The notes under the pieces: model-generated
The model's input: only the letters and a program-made list of their open reading frames with translations
What the model was told of the DNA's origin: nothing
Databases searched by the model: none
Source of the DNA: Antilocapra americana
Lineage: Eukaryota > Chordata > Mammalia > Artiodactyla > Antilocapridae
Assembly (NCBI GenBank): GCA_007570785.1
Contig: ML661383.1
Location: 310,240 to 374,239 of the forward strand
Direction: 5' to 3'
DNA length: 64,000 bases
Part shown: positions 12,025 through 23,813 of the stretch, piece by piece
How positions within the stretch are numbered: position 1 is the stretch's first letter
How the letters are laid out: each line of letters opens with the position of its first letter
Position numbers and translations under genes: made by a program

Positions 12025-14045
12025 ACCACTAAGAAATTAACTCAAAAATACAAAGCAAAGCAAATGAAGAGGTGATTAAAATGATACACTGGAAAAAATT
12101 TTTAAAAATCAAAAGAAGGTAATATTCAAAAATTAAAGTATAAAATATGTAATATATAAGAATGATAAATGGCAAAAGTGTATATTCCATTATTAGTAAT
12201 TACTTTAAATAAGCTATGACCAACCTAGACAGCATATTAAAAAGCAGAGACATTACTTTGCCAACAAAAGTCCATCTAGTCAACGATATGGTTTTTCCAG
12301 TAGTCATGTATGGATGTGAAAGTTGGACTATAAAGAAAGCAGAGGACTGAATAATTGATGCTTTTGAACTGTGGTGTTGGAGAAGACTCTTGAGAGTCCC
12401 TTGGACTGCAAGGTGATCAAAGCAGTCAATCCTAAGGGACATTGTATCTGGATATTCATTGGAAGGACTGATGCTGAAGCTGAAACTCCAGTGCTTTGGC
12501 CACCTGCTGTGAAGATCTGATTCCTTGGAAAAGACCCTAATGCTGGGAAAGATTGAAGGCAGAAGAGTAGGGGATGAGAGAGGATGAGATGGTTGGATGG
12601 CATCACCAACTCAATGGCCATGAGTTTGAGCAAGCTTTGGGAGTTGGTGATGGACAGGGAAGCCTGGCATGCTGCAGTTTATGGGGTCCCAAAGAGTTGG
12701 ACATGACTGAGCGACTGAACTGAACTGAAACTTGCCAGTTGATTTATAGATACTGTAAAAACAGAAGAAAACAACAACTATGATTCAATCAAATGATACT
12801 TATAAGAGACTACCATTCAACCAAAAGACACAAAGAGAAAGAAATTGGGAGAATTCAAAGAGACATTTCATACAAACAGTAATTGAAAATAAGCTGGGAC
12901 AGCTCTAATAATAATAGAAAATATCAATTTTAAGATAAAAATTTTTAGAAGATGTGCATTTACATTAATGAGTCAATTCATCAAGAGGGGATATCAAGCA
13001 TAAACATATGCACATCTATCAGTAGACCCTTGGAATATATAAACATTCACAGAATTAAAGGGAAAAATAGATACTTCTCAGTAATAATTGGAGACTTTAA
13101 ACCCCACTGTCACTAATGCATAAAACATATTAAGTGAAAGTCAATAAGGAAATAGAGAACTTGAACAATACTCTGAAAACAACTAGATTATTAACACAGC
13201 CTTATAATACACACAGATATTGCACTTAGCAACAGAAGATTTCACATTCTTCTTAAGAACACATGGAACATTTTCCAGAGTAAAGCATATGTCAAGCCAC
13301 CAAATAGTTTTCAGTAAACTTAAAAAGATTGAAATCATAAAATGTTTCATGTCTTGGCTGCAATGGAGTAAAGCTGGAGAGAAGTGAAGGAAACTAGGAA
13401 ATAAACAAATATGTGGAAATTAAACAGCACACTCTCAACCAACTAGTAGATTGAAGAAGAATCATTAAAGGAACTATAATATATTTTGAAATGAATGAAA
13501 ATGGAAACACAGCATACCACAAGTTATGGGGTGCAGCAAACTACTACTCAAAGGAATCTATAGCTAAATATCTGTGTTAATAAGAGAGATTTCAAATAAG
13601 CCCACCTTTATGCTAAAGAGATAGAAATATAAAGACAAACTAAGATAAAGTAATCAGAAGGAAATGAATAATAAATATTACAGTAGGTATAAGTGAAATA
13701 GAGGATAGAAAACAATAGAATAAATAAAACCAGATTGTTTGTTTAAAGGTTATTAAATTAATGAATGTTTAGCCAAACTCACTAGTGAACAGATATCTAA
13801 ATACATCACTCTGTATATAATAATTAATTTAAAATGTATCAACTTTGTATAAGACTAATTTTCACTGTCAGAAAAAAATAGGTGGAAATCTTTATGACCT
13901 CCCATTTGGCAATGAATTCTTGATTTGACAATGAAAGCATGAGCAGCTAAAGAAGAGTTGAAAAATCTTAGACCTTCAAAGACTTGGTAACAATTTAAAG
14001 AGATGGATGAGGGAAGAGGAGTAGGCAAACTTGATCCCAACATTT
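12025..14045 (+). mobile_element. Old L1 (L1M-like) ORF2 remnant, interrupted by BovB
   Basis: The sequence follows L1 ORF2 in order: upstream linker (12025-12209), endonuclease region (12728-13330: 'cacatggaacattttccagag' at 13260, 'gtggaaattaaacagcacac' at 13414), desert and early RT region (13500-13790), then after a deletion a more distal piece (about 13870-14045, 'ggaaatctttatgacct'). All frames are closed by stops. A BovB tail (12210-12727) splits the endonuclease region, so the L1 was already there when BovB inserted. Confidence 0.75.
12210..12727 (+). mobile_element. BovB 3' end, sense
   Basis: This is the last ~520 bp of BovB, from the segment encoding the C-terminal end of the RT protein (on the plus strand 'tatgaccaacctagacagc') to the terminal 'gagcgactgaactgaactga'. 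The long minus frames here (12200-12442, 12328-12633) are shadows of BovB. It is 5'-truncated and inserted into an old L1. Confidence 0.93.
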
Positions 14046-14059
14046 TAAGGGGTTGATTC

Positions 14060-14345
14060 TTTGTATTCTACACTCTTGAGTTTTGACAAATAATGACATA
14101 TATGGCATAAATGACAGATATGACAAATAATGACAATAGCACATAGGATAGTTTCACTGCCCTAAAATTCCTCTATGCTCAACCTATGCATCCTTCTCTC
14201 CCTGTTCTGAAATCAAGGTAATCTCTGTTCATTTTTTAATCTCTATAGTTTTTCCTTTTCCAGAATGCCTTGTAACTGGAATCATACAATGTGTAGCCTT
14301 TCCAGCTGCACTTCCTTCAGCTAGCACTTTGTATGTAAGGTTCCT
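14060..14345 (-). mobile_element. Old L1 3'UTR fragment, antisense
   Basis: The stretch 'ctctatagtttttccttttc' followed by 'gaatcatacaatgtgtagcc' matches the antisense of the mammalian L1M 3'UTR as I know it. It is short and degenerate. Confidence 0.6.
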
Positions 14346-14756
14346 CCTAACTTTTAGGTAACTTTTAAGAGCTCGTTCTGTATTATAATTTCAGTTCAGG
14401 AGCTATTATCTGTGCTCTAAATAGTTGTATCCACATATTATTTATCATTTATTTATTGACTTTGCTTTAGTATATTTGGGAAACTTTATTCAAAATATTT
14501 TAGAATCAATTAGATTAAATTAACATCAAGGTTTAACTAACTTGATTAAGGTTCTCAATTATGTGACGTTTCGTAGAGTTTAGTAAACTTATTTTTCACA
14601 TTTGTTTAATAGAAAGTTTCTGTGAATGTAGTAATATGCTGATCAGAATTAATATTTTCCCAAATACACGAAACTTATAAATTATTTTCTCATTATATCT
14701 AGTTTTGTCATATCACATTTATACATACATAAAAAAATTATTTCCATATCTTGTAT

Positions 14757-14960
14757 GTGAAAGTTGCTCAGTCACGTCTGACCTTTGCAACCCCATAGAC
14801 TGTCACCTGCCAGGGTCCTCTGTCTATGGAATTCACCTGACAGGAATACTGGAGTGGGTTGCCAATCCCTTCTCCAGGGGATCTTCCCAACCCAGGGTTT
14901 GAACCTAGATCTCCTGCATTGCAGGCAGATTCTTTACCATCTGAAGCACTAGGAAAGCCC
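14757..14960 (-). mobile_element. Bov-tA SINE, antisense (first copy of the tandem pair)
   Basis: It contains the BovA body start (gttgctcagtcacgtctgac), a 'ggaatactggagtgggttgcc' type block, 'cttctccaggggatcttccc' and the tRNA head ending in ggaaagccc. Confidence 0.9.
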
Positions 14961-15118
14961 ATCCTATAGTATAAGTTATTATTTTCTTATTGATTATGCC
15001 CAGATTTGTTAAATATCAAACTTATAGGAAAATTTATTTCTCTCCCCTTAATAAAGGGTAAAGACTAAGTAATAAGTGAAAATGTATGTGTAAAATTCAA
15101 AATCAAAGACATACTCAG

Positions 15119-15309
15119 CATATGTGTTTAGTCATGTCCGACTCTTTGCAACCTTATGGAGTATAGCCCGCAAGACTCCTCTGTCCATGGAATTTTCCAG
15201 GCAAGAAAACTGGAGTGGTTGCCATGAACTATTCTAGGGGATCTTCCTGATCCAGGGATCAAACCCATGTCTCTTGTGTCTCCTGCATTGGCAGTCAGAT
15301 GGAAAGCCC
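15119..15309 (-). mobile_element. Bov-tA SINE, antisense (second copy of the tandem pair)
   Basis: It has the same body as 14757-14960 but a shortened head: the segment between cattggcagtcagatgg and aaagccca has lost the usual ttctttaccatctgag block. The frame at 15128-15361 (minus) is its translation shadow. Confidence 0.88.
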
Positions 15310-15479
15310 ATCCTATAACATAATTTATTATTTTCTCATTAGTTATGCCCAGTTTTGTCAAATATAAAACTTACACATATGTGAAAAAGTTATTTCTCTA
15401 ATCTTAATAAAGGGTAAAGGCTAAATAATAAATAACTGAAAAATATATGTGGAAAATTCAAAGTCAAAGACCTACCCAA

Positions 15480-16777
15480 ACAAATCACCAAATAGATAAT
15501 TTTTAGATAATCTATCCAGTGAATGATTGATTTGGGTATTCTGCCTTTTACTTTTAGATACGATATTTTGTTGACCAATTTGCCTTCATAGAGAGGAATA
15601 TAACTAAAAGTTATTTGTCTGCATAGTTAACTAAATGAAATTTCTAGTGCCACACTAGAAAACTAAACAGGAGAGATATGGAATTGAGGAATACAATTTA
15701 TATTTTTCTCATAAGGATACAAATTTATAAATATACTTATGAAAATATCTTCCAGAATGCAATTAATATGAAATAATTTTATGATCATATCTAGTTATAG
15801 AAACTATATGTTGAACAACAATGTTGTAAAAATATTAAAAATAATTATTAGTATTATTATCTAGCTAAATTTGCCACATACTTTTCAGTCTTTTTCTCTT
15901 TATGCTCCCAAATCTTTAGCAGAAACAGCAAGTCTCCATAGAGAAATTGAACGGTTTTTTACTTTCCATCATGAAGAAAAAAGTGAAATCTTGTTAACTA
16001 TAAACAATGTGTTACATAAAATAAGTTTAGAGAAATGTTCGTTAAACTAATCGACCATTTGCGAATTAGTATTCGTACAAATTGAACAATTACTGAACTA
16101 ATAAGAATGAACTTGGCTCAATGAAAGTTGCTCTAACAATCTAGTAGACATAAACTCATAGCACTTAAGTGGAAAGGAGTTCATAGAGATGCAGAGAAGA
16201 ACCATAAAATAAGACAGCAAATGAAGAAGACACAGCTGTTATAAACTTCTATTTACCTAAAAAAAAGAAAAAAAAAAAGACATAGTCAAAATTCCATAAA
16301 CTGAAAGAACCATGAAAAGAATGATAGATTTTAAGAGGTGATAGATTTTAAAAGGACTTAATCATAAACTGATAAAGGTGTCATTTTTGTAAGTATTCAG
16401 AGGATTTAAACAATATAAGGAATGCAGTTAATTTAAAATGTATTTTAGAACTTTTGTCCAAAAATCACTATATATTGAGCATTGATAAAAATCATTGAAA
16501 TTAACTGTAAAGTAAGACACAACATCTGAAAGACGTGTTCTCTGATTGATAATGTAGAATAATAAGAAAGTAACTATTAAGCAAAGTCTAAACATGTCAT
16601 CAATTAATAGAAAATTACAATGGACAATGAAATATTTAGTATTACTTTGTAGTTGTGCAAATCTCCATATACTGATTCAAATACATGCTAGAGACAGGTA
16701 ATGTATTTAAATATGGAAACATAAGAGTAAGCATTTCACTCTTTTGGTAGTCATAAAGCTTTAAAAGGAATGGAAGT
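15480..16777. other. Unassigned AT-rich sequence
   Basis: No gene. The part at about 16090-16640 has the A-rich, ORF-less look of very old L1 or HAL1 sequence, but I could not match it to a specific segment. It includes a short A-rich run at 16259-16280. Confidence 0.4.
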
Positions 16778-16790
16778 ATCCATTAGTATG

Positions 16791-16982
16791 CTGTTGCATC
16801 ACTTCAGTCATGTCTGTCTGTGCGATGCTATGGACCACAGACTACCAGACTCCTTTGTCCGTGGTATTTTCTAGGCAAGAGTACTAGACTGGGTTGCCAT
16901 GCCCTCTTCCAGGGGATTTTCCCAACCCAGGTCTCCTGCATTGCTGGCAGATTCTTTACTACTGAGCCACCAGGGGAGCCCC
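16791..16982 (-). mobile_element. Bov-tA SINE, antisense, with TSD
   Basis: Body and head follow in the expected antisense order, ending in ccaccaggggagcccc. A 13-bp TSD with one mismatch flanks it: atccattagtatg at 16778-16790 and atccattggtatg at 16983-16995. Confidence 0.9.
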
Positions 16983-17165
16983 ATCCATTGGTATGGGACT
17001 GGTTACATTTTTATGTATTTATTCTTTATGGATAGTTTTCAAAGCTAATAGTGTCCCATGGAAAACAAGCTTCAAGAAAATATAGTTTTGGAAAATTAAA
17101 TTAAAAATTAAAGTATTAAATGTGTTATCTATTTATCTATCTACACACATTCATATTAAACACCT

Positions 17166-17378
17166 TGGGGCTTCCCAGGTGGTGCTAGTGGTAAAGAAAC
17201 TACTTGCCAGTGCAGGAGACGTAAGAGAGGCAGGCTCAATTCCTGGGTCGGGAAGGTCCCTTGGAGAAGGGGATGGCAACCTTCTCCTGGAGAATCCATA
17301 GAATAGAGGAGCCTGGTGGGCTACAGAATCATAGGGTCACCAAGAGTCAGACATGACTGAAGCAACTTGGCACACGCT
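17166..17378 (+). mobile_element. Bov-tA SINE, sense
   Basis: It starts with the tRNA-Glu-derived head (ggggcttcccaggtggtgct), followed by 'gcaggctcaattcctgggtc' where the B-box region lies, then the body and a 'gactgaagcaacttggcaca' end. A degenerate Pol III promoter is expected in the head. Confidence 0.92.
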
Positions 17379-17634
17379 TTAAATGGCCTTATGTATCAAA
17401 ATTCCTGGTTGGCTTTAAGAATGACTTCAAAGGAATAGGATTAGGAAGCTTATGTGCAGGAAAATATTTTTTCCATTAAAATAATCTGTATTCTCTCTAA
17501 TGGCCTATACAGGAAAAGAATCTTGAAAAGAGTATGTGTGTGTATGTATGCATTTTACTGTACACCTGTAACTAAGAAAACATTGTAAATCAACTATATG
17601 CCTATTTTTTTTTTAAAAAGTCTATTATATATTT

Positions 17635-17960
17635 CTTGGTATATGGCATTCTGTAAAAGGCAAAACTGTGTAAATGATAAAAAAAATCATTGGTTGCCAG
17701 GAATTAGAGGGCGAGAAGGATGAGTAGCTGAACTGTAGAAGATTTTTAGGACAGTGGAAGTAATGTGTATGGTACTAGGATGGTGGATACATGCCACCCC
17801 TACAGTTGTTCAAAGCCAAGAATTATAAGCCAAGAGTGAAACCTAATGTAAACCATGATTGGTGATAATGTTGTGTCAGTATAGGTTCAGATCCCTGTAT
17901 CTTCCTCTCGATTTTACTGTGAACCTAAAACTATACCAAAAAAGGTCCTTAAAAAAATCT
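17635..17960 (+). mobile_element. Old L1 (L1M-like) 3' end
   Basis: It contains the terminal ORF2/3'UTR blocks 'cattctgtaaaaggcaaaac', 'tcattggttgccaggaatta', 'gatggtggatacatgcc' and 'gtgaacctaaaactatacc', then an A-rich end. This is the same element type as 11005-11773. Confidence 0.78.
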
Positions 17961-20244
17961 GATAAATGTAAATTATCTAGGATGATGTAAAATTTGGTTT
18001 ATAATTTTGAGTAAGCATGATTGCTTAAAATGAAATAGAGTAGATCACTGATTGGCCGTTACACTCATCAAACCTTATAAGAAGTCTTTAAGATTCTTGA
18101 TAGCCATAGTATACTTGCTGGTCTTGATGTTTACTGTGCTTGCTGCCTGAGATCTTATCTCTCTCCAGACAGTAAGGGATCTGCAATGAGCATGTACCCT
18201 GCTTTATTCTCCTGCTTTTTTTGATTTTGCTGATTTCAGCTCTTGCTGTTTGGCTTGCACCCGCTTCACTCCTCATGCATTTCAGGGTTGGATGATAGAA
18301 CCTGTGGATCTGTGTTAATTGTCGATAAGCTAATTAGAGGAAAACAATCTGAGATACATATCCAAGCCTGAGACTTAAAGGACAATTCTTAGCCAGGATA
18401 GGGTTATTTTGATACTCATATTAGAAATGTCATATGGATTATAAAAGGTAACTAGGCACTACTTCTGCTAACAGCTACTGCTGGAATGTGAGGGTGTGTG
18501 TATGTGTGTGTGTTTTCCCAGCTTTGTCCACAGATAAATTACAGCCTGTGTCCAAGAGAAGTATTTGCACATTTATCAGTGCCCGTGTTTCATCAGTCTG
18601 TTGAAGCAGCCTCTGCTTCATGTTTGTACTCCTCTGTATATATGCTTGTTATGTGACTTCATCCTACACGAACAAAACAAAAAATAAATTAAAGTCTAAA
18701 TGTACAAATTGGAGGTGCCTCGTTTGTTATTTTGATCTTCTATGGGGTTTCTTTTTTAGTAGTTTTTAAATAAATATGCCAATCTCAAGTAGAGATTGTG
18801 TGAGTATGAGCCAAAATTTTAGTGATCTGAGTAAATCTGAATGTATGAAACAAAGGTTAAAAAAAAAAAAAACAGAAGGGATATGATAGGAGATAGATCC
18901 AGAGGAAATTTCATAGTTTTCTATCTTCCATTATAACTCTTAAACTACTCTACTGAAACTGCACTATGGTAAGCATGATATTTCTTATAATCTGTGATAT
19001 TTAACAAAGGTGACTTTGTGTTTTTTTCCTGCCTGTGTGCATACCTAATTCCTGCATTACCGTGAATTTTTCTTTTCAAAACTCAGAAGAACTACCTTCT
19101 TTTTTGCTTCATATAGCATTCTTTATTTGTCCTTTTAATTATTTCATAGTCCTATAGAGTAATGCAATTATAAAAAAATGTATAGCTCAGCACCATAGTT
19201 TGTCATTGGAAAAATAGCATGAGATACATGACAAATGAATTCTCAGTAGGACCTTAGATAAACTGAGGGAGGCTTCTGCTTAGCTGTTGTTTGTTTTGTA
19301 ATTTAAATTCCTCCTACAGTTCTCTAAAGGACAGTAATTTAGATGTATCATTTAAACTACTACTGTCATACTGTCTTCCCACAATTATTCAAGTTGAAGT
19401 GAAAAATTACTCCCCAGCTATTCTTAACCTGATATTTTATCAAATAAAGGAATATATGGATTGTTCTAGGGAGAATTTAAATAATAAATGAAAAGAATTC
19501 CAGATGAATACATTGTCCTTTAAAGTTAGAAGGGTTTCCTTTCTCAGAGGAGCAGCTAAGATGCCAAGCCCTCTCCATGTTGACTTATTAGTGTCACCAA
19601 AAGGAAGTAGATTGTTGAAAAATACAAGGAAAATAGACTTATAGCCCTCATGTGAATTATTCATGCTCCGTAGATAGAGAACAGTTTCTGTTGAAATGTA
19701 AAAATCTGTATATAGAGAGACACCCACATACTGTCACACTCAACACTTTAATATTATTTGCCTATTAAATATTTCATACTGGTACAATTATGAATAATTA
19801 AGAATTTAGAAACTAGGAATCTTAAGAAGGACCAGTCTGTTTCTCACTTGTAAGTAAAAGAACTTAAAATAAAAGTAATCTGTGCAGTTATCTAATCCAT
19901 CACTCAGATCTTCAACTGATATTTCTACAAGGTTTTCTCTTATGCTTATTTTTCTTTCTCATCCTTTAATGTAGAACAGTCAGTAAATTACTAATAACTG
20001 AAATAAACATTTTCAATCAATTTTTTAAAATCTTTGTTATTAACTAATTTATTATCTCTTATCTAATTCCTTCAGAAAACATTTCAAAGAAGCTTTGGAA
20101 AAGGCAATAACAATTTTTCATCAGACTAACAGTTCATAAAACCTGATGATTAAATCCTGTCTGGCCTTTTTCAAATCCAGTAACTAGACTGTATGTTACA
20201 TTGTATCACAGATCAGTTTCTGTGGAGAAGTATCAGGTATCCTT
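17961..20244. other. Unassigned sequence
   Basis: A short TG run lies at 18494-18513 and an A run at 18859-18872. No exon, RNA or firmly assigned repeat is seen. The small frames at 18088-18276 (minus), 19291-19491 and 19440-19727 have no recognisable domain. Confidence 0.45.
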
Positions 20245-20345
20245 GCAGACAAATAGGGCTTTGAAGTCAAATGTACTTGGATTGGAATCTCAGTTCTCTC
20301 AATGTCTTCTCATGTGAACAAAGGCAATAATTTCTAATCTTCTAA
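20245..20345 (+). mobile_element. MIR SINE fragment
   Basis: The order 'gctttgaagtcaaatgtacttgg' then 'attggaatctcagttctctc' resembles the MIR core. It is short and degenerate. Confidence 0.5.
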
Positions 20346-21129
20346 CTTCTTCAACTAGATTTTGGAGGAAAAAATTTTTTAATGTTTATAAACTCATTTT
20401 TATTGAGAAATAATTGACATATAACATTAATTCAAGGCGTGCAAAATAATGGTTCAGTATTTATATACATTGTGAAACAATCAGCACACTAAGTCTAGTT
20501 TACATTGTCACCTTATGTAGTTACCAAAATTTTTTCTTATACTACTTTTTTAGCAACTTTTGAATAGGTAATACAGTATTGTTAACTATAGTCATCATGC
20601 TGTACATTAATTCCCCATGACTTATTTACTTCATAACTGAGAGTTTGTACTTTTGACCCCCTTTACATATTTCTCCCACCACTACCACCCCCATCCGCTG
20701 GCAATAACCTGCCTGTCCTCTGTATCTCTGAGCTTGGTTTGTGTGTGTGTGTGTGTTTGTATTTGTGTTTTCGCTTTTAGGTTACATATATAAATGAAAT
20801 CCTACAGTACTTATCTTTCTCTGATTTATTTCACTTAGCATAATTACCTCAGAGTCTATCCATGTTGTTGCAAATAGTGAGATTTCATTCTTTTTTAATG
20901 ATTAATATTATATTGTTGTCAAAATGTCTTTATCCATTCCTCTATTGATGGAGACTTAGATTGTTGCTAGGTCTTGGCTATTGTAAATAATGCTGCAATT
21001 AGTAATGGGCATATAGATCTTTTTAAGTTAGTGTTTTTATATTCTTTGAATAAATACCCAAGAGTTATTGCTGGATCATTTCATGGTAGTTCTATTTATT
21101 TCTAATGGTGCAAGTATGGTTTATTAAGC

Positions 21130-21179
21130 TTAGTACCTTAGTACAGGTGCTTAGTACTTAGTACACTGTGCCTTAGTAC
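21130..21179. repeat. Five ttagtac heptamers at the pseudogene 3' end
   Basis: ttagtac occurs at 21130, 21138, 21151, 21158 and 21173. On the minus strand these read gtactaa, which is the stop-codon context of the RPL10A pseudogene, so the cluster looks like local re-duplication of its 3' end. Confidence 0.85.
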
Positions 21180-21574
21180 AGAGGTTGAGTTTTGCTGAAG
21201 ATGCTCTTGATGTACAGAGCCTAGAGGAAATTCTGCCAATTTTTATTGAGCAGTGACACCAGGAAGTTGAAAGTGAAGGGTATATTGTACACAGTCTCAT
21301 CGTCTCTCGTCCTCATGTGGCCAACAGCCATGGACTGTACTTCATCAGCTTTGTTCTTATTCTGGGTCAGCAAGGAAGGGAACTTGCTAGCCTTATTCAG
21401 GCCTACACCCAGGATTTGTGGGATCTGCTTGATAAGAGACTCTGAAGCCAAGAAGGCATCATAGTTCTTGGCCAGCTTCTTGACCAGTTTCTTATTCTTG
21501 TTGACTTCTTCAGTACCTGTTGTCCATGTGGAGGATGCCCACAGATTTGACCTCATCACAGTCACCCAGAACAC
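21170..21574 (-). pseudogene. RPL10A: RPL10A (ribosomal protein uL1) processed pseudogene, 5'-truncated
   Basis: RPL10A encodes the large-subunit ribosomal protein uL1. On the minus strand the fragment corresponds to roughly the C-terminal two thirds of the 217-residue protein, without introns. Diagnostic stretches are [20 protein letters not shown] and [12 protein letters not shown], then [18 protein letters not shown], and [13 protein letters not shown] near the C-terminus. It is broken. The part upstream of NKNKK (21535-21574, encoding the CDE...HMD region) is in another frame; an internal segment before AVGH has been deleted; a stop falls just after NKNWQNFL, ahead of the normal end, while the remaining C-terminal sequence (about 21230-21170) is still readable at DNA level. 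The normal 5' third is missing, as in a truncated reverse transcript. It sits inside an antisense L1. No poly(A) tail or TSD is clear. It is not expected to make a functional protein. Confidence 0.88.
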
Positions 21575-22351
21575 ATATTTTTTAAATCAAATTGAGTTCT
21601 TTATATTGTATATTAATCCATTACAAGATATGATATTAGCAAAAATTTTCTCTCATTTGTCAGGTTGCTTTTACTTAAATTGATTTTTTTTTTTTTTTGC
21701 TGTGCAGAAGCTTTTTAGAATGATGAACTACTGCTTTTTTGTTCATTTTGTTGTTGTTGCTTTTGCTTTTGTTACCAGATTAAAAAAATCATCACCAGGG
21801 CCTAGTGAAGAAGCTTATTGTCTATATTTTCTTCTAGAAATTTTATGTTTTGAGGTCTTATGTTTAAGTATTTAATTCATTTTTAGTTAATTTTTGAGTA
21901 TGATGTACGATAGTCATCCAGCTTCACTCTTTTGCATGTAACTCTAGTTTTCCTGGTACCATTTATTGAAGAGACTGTCCTTTTCCCATCGTATATTCTT
22001 GACTCATCATAAATTAATTGACCATCTATGCGTGGGTAAAAAATCTTGAAGTATTCGGTAAGCTTATATGAAAATAAGTTAATCACTTGTTAAAAATAAG
22101 CAGTCAGAATAAAACATAATATCATTGTCACTTTCTTATTATTTTCATATCAGTCATTGTCTTTTTATCCCTGTGAATAGAATTATTTATTTACTTTAGT
22201 CTAATACTGAATTAAGAACACTCCTTACATGGACCATTCCCTTAGCTCCTTATGACCTAGTGTCCCCATAGTATGACAACTTTATTACAACTCTCACATT
22301 AAAACTAATATACATACTTTGCCTGAAGTATGATTGGCTATTGTCTAATTT

Positions 22352-22617
22352 GGAAGGACTGATGTTGAAGCTGAAACTCCAATACTTTGGCCACCTCATG
22401 CAGAGTTGACTCATTGGAAAAAAACCTGATGCTGGGAAGGACTGGGGGCAAGAGGAGAAGGGGACAACAGAGGATGAGGTGGCTGGATGACATCACCGAT
22501 TTGATGGACATGGGTTTGGGTAGACTCTGGGAGTTGGTGATGGACAGGGAGGCCTGGCGTGCTGCAATTCATGGGGTCACCAAGAGTCAGACATGACTGA
22601 GCAACTGAACTGAACTG
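22352..22617 (+). mobile_element. BovB 3' end, sense, with exact TSD
   Basis: This is the last 266 bp of BovB, starting at ggaaggactgatgttgaagc and ending in the gagcaactgaactgaactg terminus. A perfect 12-bp TSD (attgtctaattt) lies at 22340-22351 and 22618-22629. The 69-codon frame at 22387-22596 is the C-terminal tail of the BovB protein, not a host gene. Confidence 0.95.
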
Positions 22618-22629
22618 ATTGTCTAATTT

Positions 22630-23602
22630 TTTGAAAATACATTAACAAATGATTATATATGATGTCATCTTTTTCCTAGGTGCTTGGATCTCTCTGTTAA
22701 ACATAGAGATGTTCTGGATCATACAAATGGTAGGAGTTTCAGTTATTTCTTTGGAGTTTATCTTTTAACTTTGTATAGTGGGAGTCCTGACTAGTCATTT
22801 TTATTTAGTATGCTATATTGCTGAAAAAAATCCATATGCAGCTAGCTGGAAGGTATTTATCTCCCACAGAGATCTTTTCTGTCTCTGAAATTGATGATTC
22901 ACATGGGATATAAACATTTGTGTTACCACTAGGATGTTTCTGTCTCAGGGTTTACCGCATGGTTTTTATTCACATTTTGGCATATTGTTTGTTAATACCC
23001 TAAATTTTCCCTGAAAAGTTAAGTCTAATGCATGGCAGGATTATAGCACACTAAAACACTGCTACTATTACCTTTGCCTTTAAAGTAATTGATAATGCAG
23101 TTGATTATGTTAGTTGATAATATTTTGGGAATGGTATTGGATACTAAATTTTCAAGGTTAAATTTGGAAATTACTATCCTTAATTAATAACTCATTCAAT
23201 TGTATTGTTACTAAATTGTTATACTATATGAAAACTTATATTGGCCAGTGTTAAAACTTTGGTGTTGCATAAATATATCTATACAAAATATATCTACTTG
23301 TTCTTGTTACATGCAAAAAAAAAATGCTTTCTAGATTGTACACTTCTATCATCTGATAAAGTTGGGACTCAAAAGTAGTATTGCAAATTATATTCCTAAA
23401 TCTATTGATACAGTTTCTAGGCGTATGATAACATATAAATTATGTCATACTGGTCCTTTATGTATGAAATATTTGAGGCTGGGAGGATATATTTTAATTT
23501 TCTATTACATTTGTGGATTTGTGAATTTCTTATAAGTTTGTGGATTTCCTTTTATCTGTATTTTTCTTTATATAATTTGACTTTATTTAAATTACATATT
23601 TA
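22630..23602. other. Unassigned AT-rich sequence
   Basis: No gene or repeat recognised on either strand. Confidence 0.45.
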
Positions 23603-23813
23603 TATGCTCAATTGCTCAGTCATGTCTGACTCTTTACCACCCTTTGGACTGTGTAGCCTACCAGGCTCCCCTGTCCATGGGATTCTCCAGACAAGAATAC
23701 TAGAGTGGGTTGCTATTTCCTCCTCGAGGGGATCTTCCCAATCCAGGGATCAAACTCAGTGTGTCTCTTGCATTGGCTGGCAGATTCTCTACCACTGAGC
23801 TACCTGTGAAGAC
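23603..23813 (-). mobile_element. Bov-tA SINE, antisense
   Basis: Body (gctcaattgctcagtcatgt), the 'ccatgggattctccagacaag' block, 'gaggggatcttcccaatcc' and the tRNA head are in order. The head end is degenerate (ctacctgtgaagac). The frame at 23442-23798 is partly a shadow of this. Confidence 0.9.

Larger units (their letters stand above)
14660..15478. repeat. Old tandem duplication of SINE plus flank, period ~350-360 bp
   Basis: Two Bov-tA copies in the same orientation are each followed by the same non-repeat flank. 'atcctatagtataagttatt' starts at 14961 and 'atcctataacataatttatt' at 15310 (offset 349), and both continue through a shared 'cttaataaagggtaaag' block and 'aattcaaaatcaaagac' / 'aattcaaagtcaaagac'. 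The SINE bodies are offset by about 361. A third, partial copy of the flank precedes the first SINE (about 14665-14755). The copies differ at many positions, so the duplication is old. Confidence 0.85.
20385..22045 (-). mobile_element. Old L1 (L1M-like), antisense, interrupted by the RPL10A pseudogene
   Basis: Minus-strand L1 3'UTR (20395-20520, antisense 'attgagaaataattgacata'), then end of ORF2 ('ggctattgtaaataatgctgc' at 20977), resuming at about 21580 with 'attgagttctttatattgta' and running to 22045 ('ccatttattgaagagactgt'). Between about 21110 and 21580 the expected few hundred bases of L1 are missing and the RPL10A pseudogene sits there. All frames are closed. Confidence 0.78.

Noticed and set aside
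18088..18276. Basic 62-codon minus frame, considered as an exon of a nucleic-acid-binding protein
   Set aside because: Single short frame with no neighbouring coding sequence, no conserved motif and no splice signals that fit.
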